Below are positions 8,401 through 16,980 of a DNA stretch of 21,389 nucleotides, piece by piece. The stretch covers positions 1 to 21,389 of the forward strand of contig JANBTH010000305.1 of the NCBI GenBank assembly GCA_027578815.1. The letters run 5' to 3'. The translations under genes were made by a program, and so were the position numbers. Numbering within the stretch: position 1 is the first letter of the stretch; every line of letters starts with the position of its first letter. This stretch comes from Coemansia sp. RSA 1804. Taxonomy: Eukaryota; Kickxellomycota; Kickxellomycetes; Kickxellales; Kickxellaceae. Below the pieces are notes generated by a model. That model worked only from the letters and a program-made list of their open reading frames with translations. It searched no databases and was not told the DNA's origin.

Positions 8401-10957
8401 CCAGAGCCGCCAGCATGCCGCTGCCATTGCCGCCAACTCCCGCATGCCGCTGCCGACGCGCCGCGCGCCGCTGCTTCTCGTGCACTCGCAGCTCGGCCTC
8501 GATGCTGCGCCAGACGCGCTCCGTGGCAAACAGCATGCGGTGGCCGGCCGTGTAGTGCTGGTCGCGCACCCATCCGCGCGACGCCGCAATGCGCTCTGCC
8601 AGCAGTGCCGCTGTCATAGCCGCTGCCTCCTCGCGCGCAATGTCAACGTGTGCTACTGGCGTGTATCTGGCAATGAAGTCGTCAAAGCGCATGCCAACCG
8701 TGAATTCAATGGGTGCGCGCCGCTGCGTCATCTCGACCAGTCCGAGGCCGCGCACCTGGTGCTGGATGGCTGCGCCGGTGTCGGCCTTGATGTGCACAAC
8801 GTGCCATAGTTTGCACTGGTCGGCAGCGGCAAGCACATCCTCAAGCGCCGCACACACCTCGCCCACATACGTGTTTGCTGGGTCGTCATCGTCAAGTGCG
8901 GCAATCTCGTGCGCTGCCACAAAGTCTCCTTCCTCTTCATCTTCTGCACCCGCACCGCCTTTATGCGTTCTGGCTCTGCGGATTGTTGCGCGTGTTGCCG
9001 GGCGTGTTGACAAAAAGGTGCCGACTATGGCCGAGTCGTCTTCGGGATGGTAGTCCAGCGCTATCTGCGTAGCACCAAACATCCTGCGCACCAGCGCGCT
9101 GCGACTGTGGTCCTTAAACAGCGAGTAAAAATCGGCGCTTGCCTCCAGGTCTGCGTTGCGCGCGCTGAATCCGTCGACGCTGTACATCACAGCTCCGTGG
9201 AAGTGATGCACGCCAAACTGCGGCATCTGCTTGTCGCGCCTGTTGGGCGGCGGACCCGGGATGAAGCGCGCGCTCTGGCCGTAGCCGCGGTTGATGGCGT
9301 TGACAAGCGCAATGTCGTCCGTCGACTGCTCGCCCGCAGCGTGTGTTTCCAGCGCGCCGACGATTCCGTTTCTGTGACGCCCAAGATAGTCGCCGTGCAG
9401 CAGATGCATCGTCTGCAGCTGGCCCGACCACGGCACGTGCGGCAGCCCTGTTGCTGCATCGTCGTGCATCAGCCGCGCAATTCCAGTCTCCTCGCTCAGC
9501 ACATCGCGCAGCACGTAGCCGTGAAGACGCTCGTTGGCCGCGTTGGCTGCAAACTGCTCAAACGAGGCAGCGCTGTTGCCGTTTGCTTCCTGGCCGGAGA
9601 AGCCGTACATCTGCAGCACCGCAATGTGGTTGGCTGCGTCGGCGCTTCTGTTGGTTGTCTGGTTCAGACGCTCGATCAGCCAGCAGTGCAGCAGCTGGTA
9701 CAGCGCGCGCGCAAAGGCGTCCCGCTGGCCTGCTGCGCCGTGGCTGTTGAGGAACACCGTGCACAGGTCGCTGCCAACAAGCGCCGTCTTGTAGCGCAGC
9801 GCCGCCGTCAGTGCAGCAGACGACACGCCCAGATACTCGGCAACCAGCTCCACCTCCTCCTCGTTGCGCACATCCGCCGCATCCTCCTCGCGCTCAGCAG
9901 AGTCTGCAAACTCGACGTTGCCAAGATGCATAATTGCAGCCAGCACCTGGAACACTGCGTGCTGCTGGCGCTCGCCTAGTCCGCACGCCTTGAGTGCCGC
10001 GCGCAGCTGGTCCATCATCCCGGCGTAGTAGTCTGGGCTTAGCGCCATTGCTGCTGCTGCTGTCTTCTTGTCTGCTGCCAGATAGCGGAACCACGCCTCG
10101 TCGCCGCCGTGGCGGAACTGCCACTGCTGGCGCTCGGCCGACGTCGATCCGTGCAGCAGATAGTAGAACACGCCGAATGTGCGCTCGCCCGGCGGCACGT
10201 GCGTTACACGCCATCTGTCGAGGCCAAACGCAACAACCTTGGTGCCTGCGATGTGGCCGCGCTCGTTGAACTGCATCTCCTGCCAGAGCCCAGCGCGCGT
10301 GGCCGCCAGACTCGATGCTGTCTGAGCGCTTGAGAATGCATCGACAATTGTTCCGATGTACGACAGCTGGTGCTGCGCGCGGGTGTTGTGGCGGCCCGAG
10401 TTTGACGCCAGCACGCACAGCTGATCCGTGATCAGTCTGGCCGTCTCGGATTTGCCGCTCCCGCTGGCGCCGCTCAGAACAACAGCCTGGTCCTGGCGCA
10501 GTCTGCGCATGTGCATGTACGCGTCAGCGACAAGCTCAAACACGTGCGGATCAAGCGAGTCGCGCGCGGTGAAGTCGTTCAGATCGTGGTAGCATGCGTC
10601 GCTGTAGACGACCGATGCCTCTTCCGAGAATAGGTCGCTGCTCATTGCCTGCTCCGAGTGGCACGCTATCAGAATCGACGTGTGGATGCGGATGTACGGC
10701 ACTGCGCGCTCAAAGCTCTCGACAATGGCATCGACTATGTGGTCGGCTGTGGCCTCGGCGCCAAGAGCAATGCTGCTGCTGTTATTGCTTTTTATTCCGT
10801 CTGCTTCCTGGCCGTTAAATGGTGTTGCTGTGGAAATGCTGCCAGCTTCGTTAGGCCATTCAGCACCGACCTGGGCCATTTCGCCTCCGTTACCATTGCC
10901 ACTGTTATTCCCCTTTTCCTTGTCCTTGGCCTTTGTGGATTTCTTGAATAGCCCCAT
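5471..10957 (-). CDS. Chitin synthase with N-terminal myosin-like domain (class V/VII type)
   Basis: A plasma-membrane glycosyltransferase (GT2) that polymerises UDP-GlcNAc into chitin. The 1828-aa frame has no intron. The first ATG is at 10957; the six codons before it begin with TTG. Domain order: myosin-like domain about 70-750 with P-loop GASGSGKSE at 163-171; Gly/Asn/Asp low-complexity linker about 860-950; transmembrane helix 999-1023; cytochrome-b5-like domain about 1024-1100; transmembrane helix about 1266-1289; GT2 catalytic domain from about 1300 with D1473/D1475 (VDADTE), EDR 1586-1588 and QRRRW 1625-1629; then about three C-terminal helices (1651-1740) and FSWGNTR. All catalytic motifs are intact. 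The motor is degenerate: switch II reads QMYGFS instead of DIxGFE, and switch I reads AATRAG instead of SSRFG. The b5-like domain lacks the heme motif HPGG. I see no C-terminal DEK-like domain, which class V enzymes usually carry. Confidence 0.95.
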   Translation of the reverse strand: MGLFKKSTKAKDKEKGNNSGNGNGGEMAQVGAEWPNEAGSISTATPFNGQEADGIKSNNSSSIALGAEATADHIVDAIVESFERAVPYIRIHTSILIACHSEQAMSSDLFSEEASVVYSDACYHDLNDFTARDSLDPHVFELVADAYMHMRRLRQDQAVVLSGASGSGKSETARLITDQLCVLASNSGRHNTRAQHQLSYIGTIVDAFSSAQTASSLAATRAGLWQEMQFNERGHIAGTKVVAFGLDRWRVTHVPPGERTFGVFYYLLHGSTSAERQQWQFRHGGDEAWFRYLAADKKTAAAAMALSPDYYAGMMDQLRAALKACGLGERQQHAVFQVLAAIMHLGNVEFADSAEREEDAADVRNEEEVELVAEYLGVSSAALTAALRYKTALVGSDLCTVFLNSHGAAGQRDAFARALYQLLHCWLIERLNQTTNRSADAANHIAVLQMYGFSGQEANGNSAASFEQFAANAANERLHGYVLRDVLSEETGIARLMHDDAATGLPHVPWSGQLQTMHLLHGDYLGRHRNGIVGALETHAAGEQSTDDIALVNAINRGYGQSARFIPGPPPNRRDKQMPQFGVHHFHGAVMYSVDGFSARNADLEASADFYSLFKDHSRSALVRRMFGATQIALDYHPEDDSAIVGTFLSTRPATRATIRRARTHKGGAGAEDEEEGDFVAAHEIAALDDDDPANTYVGEVCAALEDVLAAADQCKLWHVVHIKADTGAAIQHQVRGLGLVEMTQRRAPIEFTVGMRFDDFIARYTPVAHVDIAREEAAAMTAALLAERIAASRGWVRDQHYTAGHRMLFATERVWRSIEAELRVHEKQRRAARRQRHAGVGGNGSGMLAALAQMGGSGELQPPRLPFDACSDDGASTVYGSDVDDCESERGSVGGSVGESQGMWSDGEEDDGIGNGNGDGDAYWGNGDGNDNGNGEKRGLAAATAAQNQQPVEEIETTSARRCWARTTRSLTWMVPDWAMSCCGLRREDMRMAWREKVAICVIIVGLWALVLFFIIGLGLLMCPKQFVYTMDEVAGHTERSDAFVSLRGRVYDISNFLNQEHGRSRGGASPEDMVLYAGQEVNASFPLALRAACPELVGAQDDPHWLMYLKADIETEATFPFVHRAGSLANSKTLMRQDFYYRSAVPRMRGFRVGDVVWDMAHVRALHRKAGQYWRVINGDVFNLTPYFATRDAPENVDSRKWHFLHHLVESIFEDAGARDTDVTKYWNMLPLSRRVRQANHRCLKSLFYVGRVDTRHSFRCLFPNFLLLAAACLLMLVITVKFLASLQLASRRKPLKHDRFVICQVPCYTEGEASLRRTIDSLATLGYDDKHRLLFIICDGNIVGSGNDRPTPRIVLDILGVDARLDPPGRAFRSIGEGAQQHNVAKVYSGLYEYEGHVVPYLVVAKVGKPSEKSRPGNRGKRDSQMLLLHFLSRVHFEAPMSPLDLEIFHQMKNVIGVHPSLYEYLLMVDADTEVLPDSLARLVSCMVHDAKVIGICGETMLTNEDFSWTTMIQVYEYFISHHMAKAFESLFGSVTCLPGCFCMYRLRTSRGLPLIVSKNVVRDYSENHVDTLHKKNLLSLGEDRYLTTLMMKYFPQYKMTFTPDAKSKTTAPDTWSVLLSQRRRWINSTVHNLVELVFLPEMCGFCCFSMRFVVFIDLFGTLTMPCTLIYLAYLIYLAVTKIADIGYISLILIGAIYGLQAVIFVLKRQWQHIGWMIIYLLAYPLWSFFIPVYAFWHMDDFSWGNTRIVVGEDGRRQIFVKDEDPFDPEDVPMKSWAEYEAEILERQRQIEEIEAVAHAIDEFGNGSVRPVSRFTELPLPYQPL

Positions 10958-11748
10958 TACCTTGCTCTTGAACAAGTAAATAAATATAAGTATATAATGT
11001 AGAGTGGTGAGGAGAGGCCAAATGCGAAGCCTACACGCTTTCTTGACCTTTATGTTAATGCTTTGCTATATTTTTTGCTAGGGTTTTTGTTGAATAATAA
11101 ACAGGGTAATATGCTAATAATGCAGCCAGAGTCAATAAAATAAAATATAACACGGCCAAAAGGGTTATTCAATAGAAGAGAGGATAGAGGGAGGAAAAGA
11201 AAAGGTAGGTTACCATCATCCCATCTGATCTACTCTCGTACTTGTCCTATGTATGCGCATGTGGGCTACAATTAATATTAGCGTACTACTAGCATTCATT
11301 ATATGCCATGTGCATTCAGTCTTTGATTTGAAGGATAGCTTGCTTCTTTCGAGTTTTCTCCAACATATAAAAAAGAAATTAGAAAATGCCAACAAGTGTG
11401 TGTTGTCTTCAAATGGAATATCCCCCCGTCTCTCCATGTTTCATAACAGCAAGTGAATTATATACTCCTTTTTCCATACTCCTGGAATCCTTTTATCCCT
11501 TTGTTTTGAAAAGAAAATGCTTGCACCGCATGCTCTCCACACACCCATTAAACACAACTTTTGTCGCTCTTGCTTGCTGTTGTTTCACTCGTGCCATTCA
11601 TCTATAAACTGTTTGTTTGTGGTTATTGTTCTAGTACACATGGCTAAAGGAAAAAGGTGGTGGAGAAGCTAGAATAAAAATTGGCTGTTGTTCTTGCGAT
11701 GCCACCAGACATTGCAACAAAAGAAGAAAAAACTTTACCCCCCGCATA
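10958..11748. other. Intergenic region: chitin synthase promoter and protease 3' UTR
   Basis: AT-rich DNA between two minus-strand genes. It should hold the promoter of the chitin synthase gene on its left side and the 3' end of the S1 protease transcript on its right side. No convincing coding frame, RNA gene or clear core promoter element seen. Confidence 0.5.
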
Positions 11749-12594
11749 TTAAGCTTTGCACAAGTCATCCTTTGAGAGGCTGGTTGCGCTCATGATAAAG
11801 TTGAGGTGGTAGTAGACATGCACAAAGTAGTGCACCGAAGTGGTGGCCGAGCATGTCTGGACGCCCTCCCAACGAACATGGCTGTCGAAGGCTGCAAGCA
11901 TTGGCGTTTTGCCGTCATCCAGCGTTGCGCCAGTGCCAGAGTCACCGCTGCATGTGCTTACGCCCGACGTGTACTTGCCCGGCAGACATATCAGAGGCCC
12001 ATTGTCTACAAAGTCAGACTGCAGCTTTTTGCAGTCCGATAGCGTGCCTGTGATAAGCGTGGCTCCACGAAGGATAATGCTCTGCTTGCCATCTTCTGTC
12101 TGTCCCCAGCCATACGCCTTTATCGACGTCTTTTCCTTGATTTGCTTGCTGTAAATTGCAATCCTCTTTATATTGTCTCCAAGCGTAAGCTTTGGTATGC
12201 GGATAATTGCCACATCGTTGGTTCTGTTCTTCTGTCCTCCTACAATGTAGCTAGGATGGACTGTCAAGTTTGCTGCAGAAACTGTGGTTTGGCTTGTCAA
12301 ATTGTTGCTCCCGTATCCAACCGTAACTGCGGCAGGATGTGGAACAGTATTGTTGCTGTCCACCACACAATGCGCCGCTGTAATTACATACTCGGCTGAA
12401 ATTATGCTTCCCCCGCAAAAGCGAGTAGTGCCATCACTGTCTTTTTTCGTTATGTACACCGCAAACGCGCCTTGGGTATTGGTAATGTTGCTGCCCTTGA
12501 CTACTCGTCTGCTTAGTTGGTATTCATCTTTCAGCGGTCCTCCAGCCACAAGCAAACAAAATATTAAAACTAGCAAAAACTGAAATTTATACAT
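11749..12594 (-). CDS. Secreted trypsin-fold (S1) serine protease
   Basis: 281 aa from ATG 12594. A hydrophobic signal peptide (about residues 1-19) is followed by a short propeptide ending in SRR, then VVKG at 31-34, which fits activation cleavage of the IVGG type. The triad is present: H75 in TAAHC, D127 in NDVAII, S219 in CSGDSG. C60 and C76 are spaced exactly as C42 and C58 of chymotrypsin. The S1-pocket position 189 appears to be Ser (S213), suggesting chymotrypsin-like rather than Arg/Lys specificity. Two departures: GDSGTG replaces GDSGGP, and the usual SWG strand after the active site reads DSH. These may weaken or alter activity. It would act outside the cell. It is divergent from the pseudoprotease gene at 13891, with 1.3 kb between. 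Confidence 0.9.
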   Translation of the reverse strand: MYKFQFLLVLIFCLLVAGGPLKDEYQLSRRVVKGSNITNTQGAFAVYITKKDSDGTTRFCGGSIISAEYVITAAHCVVDSNNTVPHPAAVTVGYGSNNLTSQTTVSAANLTVHPSYIVGGQKNRTNDVAIIRIPKLTLGDNIKRIAIYSKQIKEKTSIKAYGWGQTEDGKQSIILRGATLITGTLSDCKKLQSDFVDNGPLICLPGKYTSGVSTCSGDSGTGATLDDGKTPMLAAFDSHVRWEGVQTCSATTSVHYFVHVYYHLNFIMSATSLSKDDLCKA

Positions 12595-13890
12595 TTTTCA
12601 TATATCAAAAGAAGAATTATACATACACTAGAGAATAAAAAGAAATAATTTGGCAAGATATGGATTTGGAGTGTAGGGAGTATTGACTTTCAAAATAATG
12701 AAAAAAAGAGAGAAATTTTGAGACCACGAACCACTTTTTTCATTTAAACCTTCTTATCTTGTGCGTGACTCTCTACATGGATATAGATATTATATTTAGA
12801 GTCGCATGAACAAAGTGAACAAAAAACGGGAAAACCGGCCCACTCCCTCGTGAACTTGGTCGCATGATGCACAGTGGTGGTCAACTCGGAAATGAATTCA
12901 TTTCTTGATACATGTTGACCAGTGGATTATTTAACGTGTGTTTAGTCTTAACAATAATTTAGGAATAAATTTCTTATTTGCCTGCAAAATTAAATAAAAT
13001 TACAAATCATCAACGTCATACACTAATTATTCAAAAGAACACTTTTTTCCACTAACTATTGCCTTGTCTTAAATAATTTCAAAATTAGCATACATTTTGT
13101 AGCATTATAATTATAACATAATAAAATAGGATATAAATTATTAATGCCAAAATGTAATTAATCAAACAGCAAAGCATTTTGCTACAAACTGCTTAGCTCT
13201 CTTTTTTCTATTTTAAATTACATGCTTTTTCATAAAGAATGAAATATCAAAAGACTTTACAGTAATGCAAGTAAAAAATCAGCCCATGTTTTATTTGGTA
13301 GACATTTTAAAATACAAGAAAAATTGCAAATATCTTTTTTATATGCTTTTTCTATAGCGCAACCAATAAAAAGTTGGGGAATAAATGTAGCAGGCTTGAA
13401 AGAACCGTGTTTATTGCTGTAAAGGATTGCTAATATCTTTGCGTTTTCCCAGTTCTTTCTGTTGATTATAATGATTAATGTAAAACACGTCGTAAAAGAA
13501 ATAAAAAGATCATAAGCATTTTTTTGTGTAAAGATTTTTTATTTGTTTTATTGGAAAAAGTACAAGAAGCAAAACGTGAAAAATAATTTATTACATAAAG
13601 AATATTTTTATTGCTACAGCTGTAGATTGCACTTTCTTTACAAGTGGATTTTTTGGAGATTTTTGGTCGTATTTTTTGTATTTCCAATATAATTGGCATC
13701 CTTTTCTTTTATTTGTCTAGTATTCTGTGTTGGATTTTTTATCAACTTATTATTCTTATTATTCTTATTATTAGCTACTATCCTACACATTTTAATATTC
13801 ATTACTTGTAAAAAGGTTATACAACTCTTTAACATTATTCTGTCAATTTATTTTATTCATGTGCGGTCCAAAAAAGATAACTGATAACAA
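12595..13890. other. Very AT-rich 1.3-kb divergent intergenic region
   Basis: It separates the start codons of the S1 protease (-) and the membrane pseudoprotease (+), so it should carry both promoters. It contains a nested palindrome at 12878-12921 (separate entry), short TTATTC repeats near 13749-13775, and many A/T runs. The open frames here are lysine, asparagine and phenylalanine rich and show no coding character. Confidence 0.55.
12878..12921. repeat. Nested inverted repeat around a perfect 16-bp palindrome
   Basis: GAAATGAATTCATTTC (12889-12904) is its own reverse complement. It is flanked by TGGTCAAC at 12878-12885 and GTTGACCA at 12914-12921, which are reverse complements of each other. 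The structure sits about 290 bp upstream of the S1 protease start and could be a dimeric regulator site or a hairpin. Confidence 0.55.
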
Positions 13891-15681
13891 ATGCTCGTAA
13901 AAATACTATATTTCACTACCGCACTGCTGGCTTTCCTGTTACTGGTTAGTGGGACACAAGCTACAGTAATAATACCCAAAAACATACAAAATAACAACGT
14001 TTCTCGTGCTAATGCTAGTATTGGAACCAGAAGCACCGAAGGAGCGAGCTCCGCCATCAACAATGACATTACTATGGCACTGACAGCGTTCCCGGATGGC
14101 GTGCTAATAGTCGATGAAAAGCAAACGTCGTGCATGATTGCGTTGGTCAATGAGGCATTTGGATTTGTGTCAGCCAGCTGTTTGACGGCGGCAGGTGAAA
14201 CCTCAGTTAAGGCAACCGGAAGACTGAAGATTGTTATCAACGGCCTTGAATCGTCAGGCCAACTGTCAGTGGGTGCAGCGGTGGTCCATCCGCTGTACAA
14301 TGCAACCACGCTGGCAAACAACATTGGTTTGCTCTACTTTAATCTAGACAACCAAGGCAAGGCTGACAGCGACAACAGCATGGCTTCTGCAAAGTCGGAT
14401 GTGACCAAGACACTTCTTCTGCGCAGAACTCTGGCTACTATGTCTCCGCCTACGTGGAACAAGCCGCCGAGCATTGTATCGTTTGCAAGCAATAGCAACA
14501 GCGTGTGTGATATTGGATCACCGGTGTACTCTGTGAACAAGGCCGACTTTATTTGCAACAACGCGGAAATACTGCCTGGAAGCGGATTGGCCTCTTGTCC
14601 GCTTCCGCTGGCGCTTGGATACACAACAGTTACATCCAGCAGCGTGATGCCGTCGGCGGTGTACAGCCATTCGGTTGTCTTTGGCGACGGTCTGTGCAGC
14701 GATAACAAGAAGGTGCACTACTACATGGCAGTCAACAACTACTTGGCCTGGGGAACGCGTGTTGTCGAGACACTCAAGAGAAACGGAATGTCTGCGAAAA
14801 CCAACCAGATTGCTGCTGACTACTCAATGAAACCTCCCAATGTGATTGTCCCTGTTATCAAGACGTACTCGGGCGACCTTTACACCCAGATTCCAGCTGC
14901 CATGAACTCTCCGTCACAAGGCGGCCCTGGTTCTGGCTCCGACTCTTCTGAGTCGCCCACAGCAACCTCTGAACATTCGTACACTACATACTATTACACC
15001 ACAACAAGCTGCGAGTCGGACGATAGTGGTGACCCTGGCAATGGAAACCCAAATTCGGTAGCTACTGGCTCTCCTACACCGTCCAATAACGACGATGGAA
15101 GTTCTGGTTCTGCATCCAATGCTGGCAACGGAAACACGTCGCAGGATAAAACGAATGACAATACAGGCGATGACACGGATGCCAGCGGCTCTGAGAATGA
15201 TGACTCGGAAGACTGCAATGACAATGAGTGCAACAAGTCTGATGGAGCAAACAGCGACGAGAATCTTTCTGACGTTGTCAACATTAGGACTATGTACCAA
15301 AGCGGTCAGGGCAATGTATACATTTTCACTGGCAACAACGACGCAGGAACAGTGACTATAGGCTCAAACACAGAATATGGCTTCACAGCAACAACAGACG
15401 GCTCAGACACTGATTCCAACTCTGACTCTAGCACTACAGATGGCACTACAGATGGCACTACAGATGGCACTACAGATGGCACTACAGATGACAGTGCAGA
15501 CAACAGCGAAAGCGAATTTTCAGACGAGCACACCGACTCTGCAGCTGGTTCCAAGGAAAAGGAGTCGAGCGGCGGCATCTCACGAACCTCGGCCATTCTT
15601 ATTGCCGTGCTAGTCCCAGTCTCTGTTCTTGTTATCTTTGCATGTCTATATTTCTACTGGAGACGTAGAACGCATGCTTAG
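13891..15681 (+). CDS. Membrane-anchored S1 pseudoprotease with Ser/Thr/Asp-rich stalk
   Basis: 596 aa from ATG 13891, single exon. Signal peptide about 1-24. Residues about 60-330 align by eye with the S1 fold: C81 and C97 have the exact spacing of chymotrypsin C42/C58, VVHPLYNATT matches the segment before the catalytic Asp, and CDIGSPVY matches GDSGSPVY. All three catalytic positions differ: Ser96 for His, Asn144 for Asp, Ile208 for Ser. No IVGG-type activation site is seen. A low-complexity Ser/Thr/Asp/Gly/Asn stalk follows (about 345-562), with four TTDG repeats at 515-530, then a transmembrane helix 568-590 (AILIAVLVPVSVLVIFACLY) and a short basic tail RRRTHA. The topology predicts an extracellular head on a probably O-mannosylated stalk. 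It has no obvious enzymatic role; binding or sensing is inferred. Paralogue of the gene at 18820-20343. Confidence 0.85.
   Translation: MLVKILYFTTALLAFLLLVSGTQATVIIPKNIQNNNVSRANASIGTRSTEGASSAINNDITMALTAFPDGVLIVDEKQTSCMIALVNEAFGFVSASCLTAAGETSVKATGRLKIVINGLESSGQLSVGAAVVHPLYNATTLANNIGLLYFNLDNQGKADSDNSMASAKSDVTKTLLLRRTLATMSPPTWNKPPSIVSFASNSNSVCDIGSPVYSVNKADFICNNAEILPGSGLASCPLPLALGYTTVTSSSVMPSAVYSHSVVFGDGLCSDNKKVHYYMAVNNYLAWGTRVVETLKRNGMSAKTNQIAADYSMKPPNVIVPVIKTYSGDLYTQIPAAMNSPSQGGPGSGSDSSESPTATSEHSYTTYYYTTTSCESDDSGDPGNGNPNSVATGSPTPSNNDDGSSGSASNAGNGNTSQDKTNDNTGDDTDASGSENDDSEDCNDNECNKSDGANSDENLSDVVNIRTMYQSGQGNVYIFTGNNDAGTVTIGSNTEYGFTATTDGSDTDSNSDSSTTDGTTDGTTDGTTDGTTDDSADNSESEFSDEHTDSAAGSKEKESSGGISRTSAILIAVLVPVSVLVIFACLYFYWRRRTHA
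15433..15492 (+). repeat. 12-bp tandem repeat in the stalk
   Basis: The unit ACTACAGATGGC occurs four times perfectly (15433-15480) and a fifth time with changes at the end. In frame it encodes Thr-Thr-Asp-Gly. The identity of the copies at DNA level points to recent expansion. Confidence 0.9.
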
Positions 15682-16362
15682 TTTATTATATTTTTTATTT
15701 TTCTTTATTATTTTATTCACGCGACCTTGTCACATACATTTCTATATTCCGCACTGCCTCTAAATGAACACATGCCGTTTTCCGACATTCAGCACACTCT
15801 TTTTATGTGAAAGAAAATAGATTTACTGAAGGAAAAAAGTTAAACCAATTAAGAGGTATACAGGGAATACAGTGATTAAAAAAAGTAAAAGAGACACCGC
15901 CAATTGCCCTTCATTGGGCCCATCATCCCACACACTCTTTTTTTATATGGTCTATAACCACATGATGGACCACATCCCTAATCAGATATTAGTATTTTTT
16001 TTCTTGACTACTGAAAGTTCGTCAGGGCTTCTATTCATGTGCAAAAAAAAAGAGAAAAATGATATATCACATTGTTCTACTACATGAACAATCGTCAGCC
16101 GTACAGTAGCACATGTTGTCTGCTGGAAAGAATAGAGGAATGGAAAAATTTTCACATTGCTTCATAAAACAGTCCATTCAAAGGGGAAAAACAATTCACT
16201 CGATTACTTCAGTGCTAATATAAAAGACTCGAGATGGATGAACAGTAAAGAAATTTCCTTCCATCAATCAACACTTGCTATAGTTTTATATCATATTGCT
16301 ACAATTTATCTTTACGTTTCTTCTTTTGTATTATCTGCACACGCATAATAATAGACTTGGCC
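15682..16362. other. Intergenic region upstream of the first lysozyme-like gene
   Basis: It follows the pseudoprotease stop codon (TAG 15679-15681) with a T-rich stretch and leads to the TATA box at 16219. No coding frame of protein-like composition is present. Confidence 0.5.
16219..16226 (+). promoter_or_regulatory. TATA box of the first lysozyme-like gene
   Basis: TATAAAAG, a consensus TATA element, lies 137 bp before the ATG at 16363. A strong TATA box fits an inducible or highly expressed secreted protein. Confidence 0.5.
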
Positions 16363-16980
16363 ATGAAGCTTGCATCCAACGTCATCTTCTTCTGCACTTT
16401 GGGACTGGTTACCCTCTTTGCAGCATCCAGCGCTAATGCGGCATTCACCGTTACGCAGGCGCAGCTTGACAAGGCAGTCCCAGACCGCGTAGGCACTGGC
16501 TCATGCGCATCCAGTGAGTGCGCAACCAATCCGCGTGCCCTCGTGTCAATTAACAAGGCGATTGCCAAGTACGGCATCACCAGAAAGAGCGAGGTTATTG
16601 CGATGGTTGCACTGATGGCGTTTGAGTCGGGCGACTGGCTGTACAACATCAACCACACGCCGGGCGTACCGGGACAAGGCACACGCGCTATGATTTCGCC
16701 TGAATTCGTAGCTCAGTATGCGCAGCTGCTGCATCCAGACCAGGCTCCCAAGGCTGTGTCAGTTGTTGATAAGCTTCAGCTGGTGCTTAACGATGATGAT
16801 AGCTTTGGATCTGCCTTCTGGTTCCTTACTGCGAAGGCCCCGCAGTACCACAACAATGACGCTCGTCTGCGCGCTGGCAACGCTGCCGACTTCAAGGACT
16901 ATGTTGTCACTGGTCTTAACGGCGGTTGGGATCCTAGGCGCGAAGACGTTTGGAACAGGGTTAACACTGCTTTTAACTAG
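16363..16980 (+). CDS. Secreted lysozyme-like protein (short form), function inferred
   Basis: 205 aa. The start is ATG 16363; the frame is open two codons further upstream to a TTG, but the signal peptide begins correctly at MKLASNV. Signal peptide about 1-26, ending SSANA. The mature domain starts FTVTQAQLDKAVPD. The central motif is MAFESGDWLYN (E88), followed by NHTPGVPGQGTRAM. Glu-Ser-Gly, then Asn, then Gly-Gln-Gly and Met resembles the catalytic segment of lytic transglycosylases and lysozymes, so E88 could be the acid residue. The later motifs FWFLTAKAPQYHNN and DYVVTGLNGGW are shared with the neighbour at 17701. I believe similar uncharacterised secreted proteins are common in fungi, but the enzymatic role is inference. 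Two Cys (SCASSEC) may form a disulfide. Same strand as the next gene, tandem duplicates. Confidence 0.85.
   Translation: MKLASNVIFFCTLGLVTLFAASSANAAFTVTQAQLDKAVPDRVGTGSCASSECATNPRALVSINKAIAKYGITRKSEVIAMVALMAFESGDWLYNINHTPGVPGQGTRAMISPEFVAQYAQLLHPDQAPKAVSVVDKLQLVLNDDDSFGSAFWFLTAKAPQYHNNDARLRAGNAADFKDYVVTGLNGGWDPRREDVWNRVNTAFN

Noticed and set aside
6227..8809. An 860-codon open frame on the + strand inside the chitin synthase gene.
   Set aside because: It is antisense to a gene with clear catalytic motifs. Its product is rich in Arg, His, Ala and Val without domains, as expected from the complement of GC-rich coding DNA.
9047..9979. A 310-codon + strand frame opposite the myosin-like domain.
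   Set aside because: Antisense shadow of the GC-rich coding strand; no domain or plausible start context.
10958..10975. Six extra codons at the start of the chitin synthase frame (FKSKV).
   Set aside because: The frame there begins with TTG; the first ATG is at 10957, giving MGLFKKSTK.
13096..13189. Inverted pair TTTGTAGC/GCTACAAA, considered as transposon termini.
   Set aside because: Only 8 bp, no target duplication and no coding content between the arms.
13475..13884. Short frames in the AT-rich divergent intergenic region.
   Set aside because: Lys/Asn or Phe/Leu/Ile-rich translations typical of random AT-rich DNA; no start context or conserved motif.
15872..16087. A 71-codon + strand frame between the pseudoprotease and the first lysozyme-like gene.
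   Set aside because: No protein-like composition; lies in a probable promoter region.
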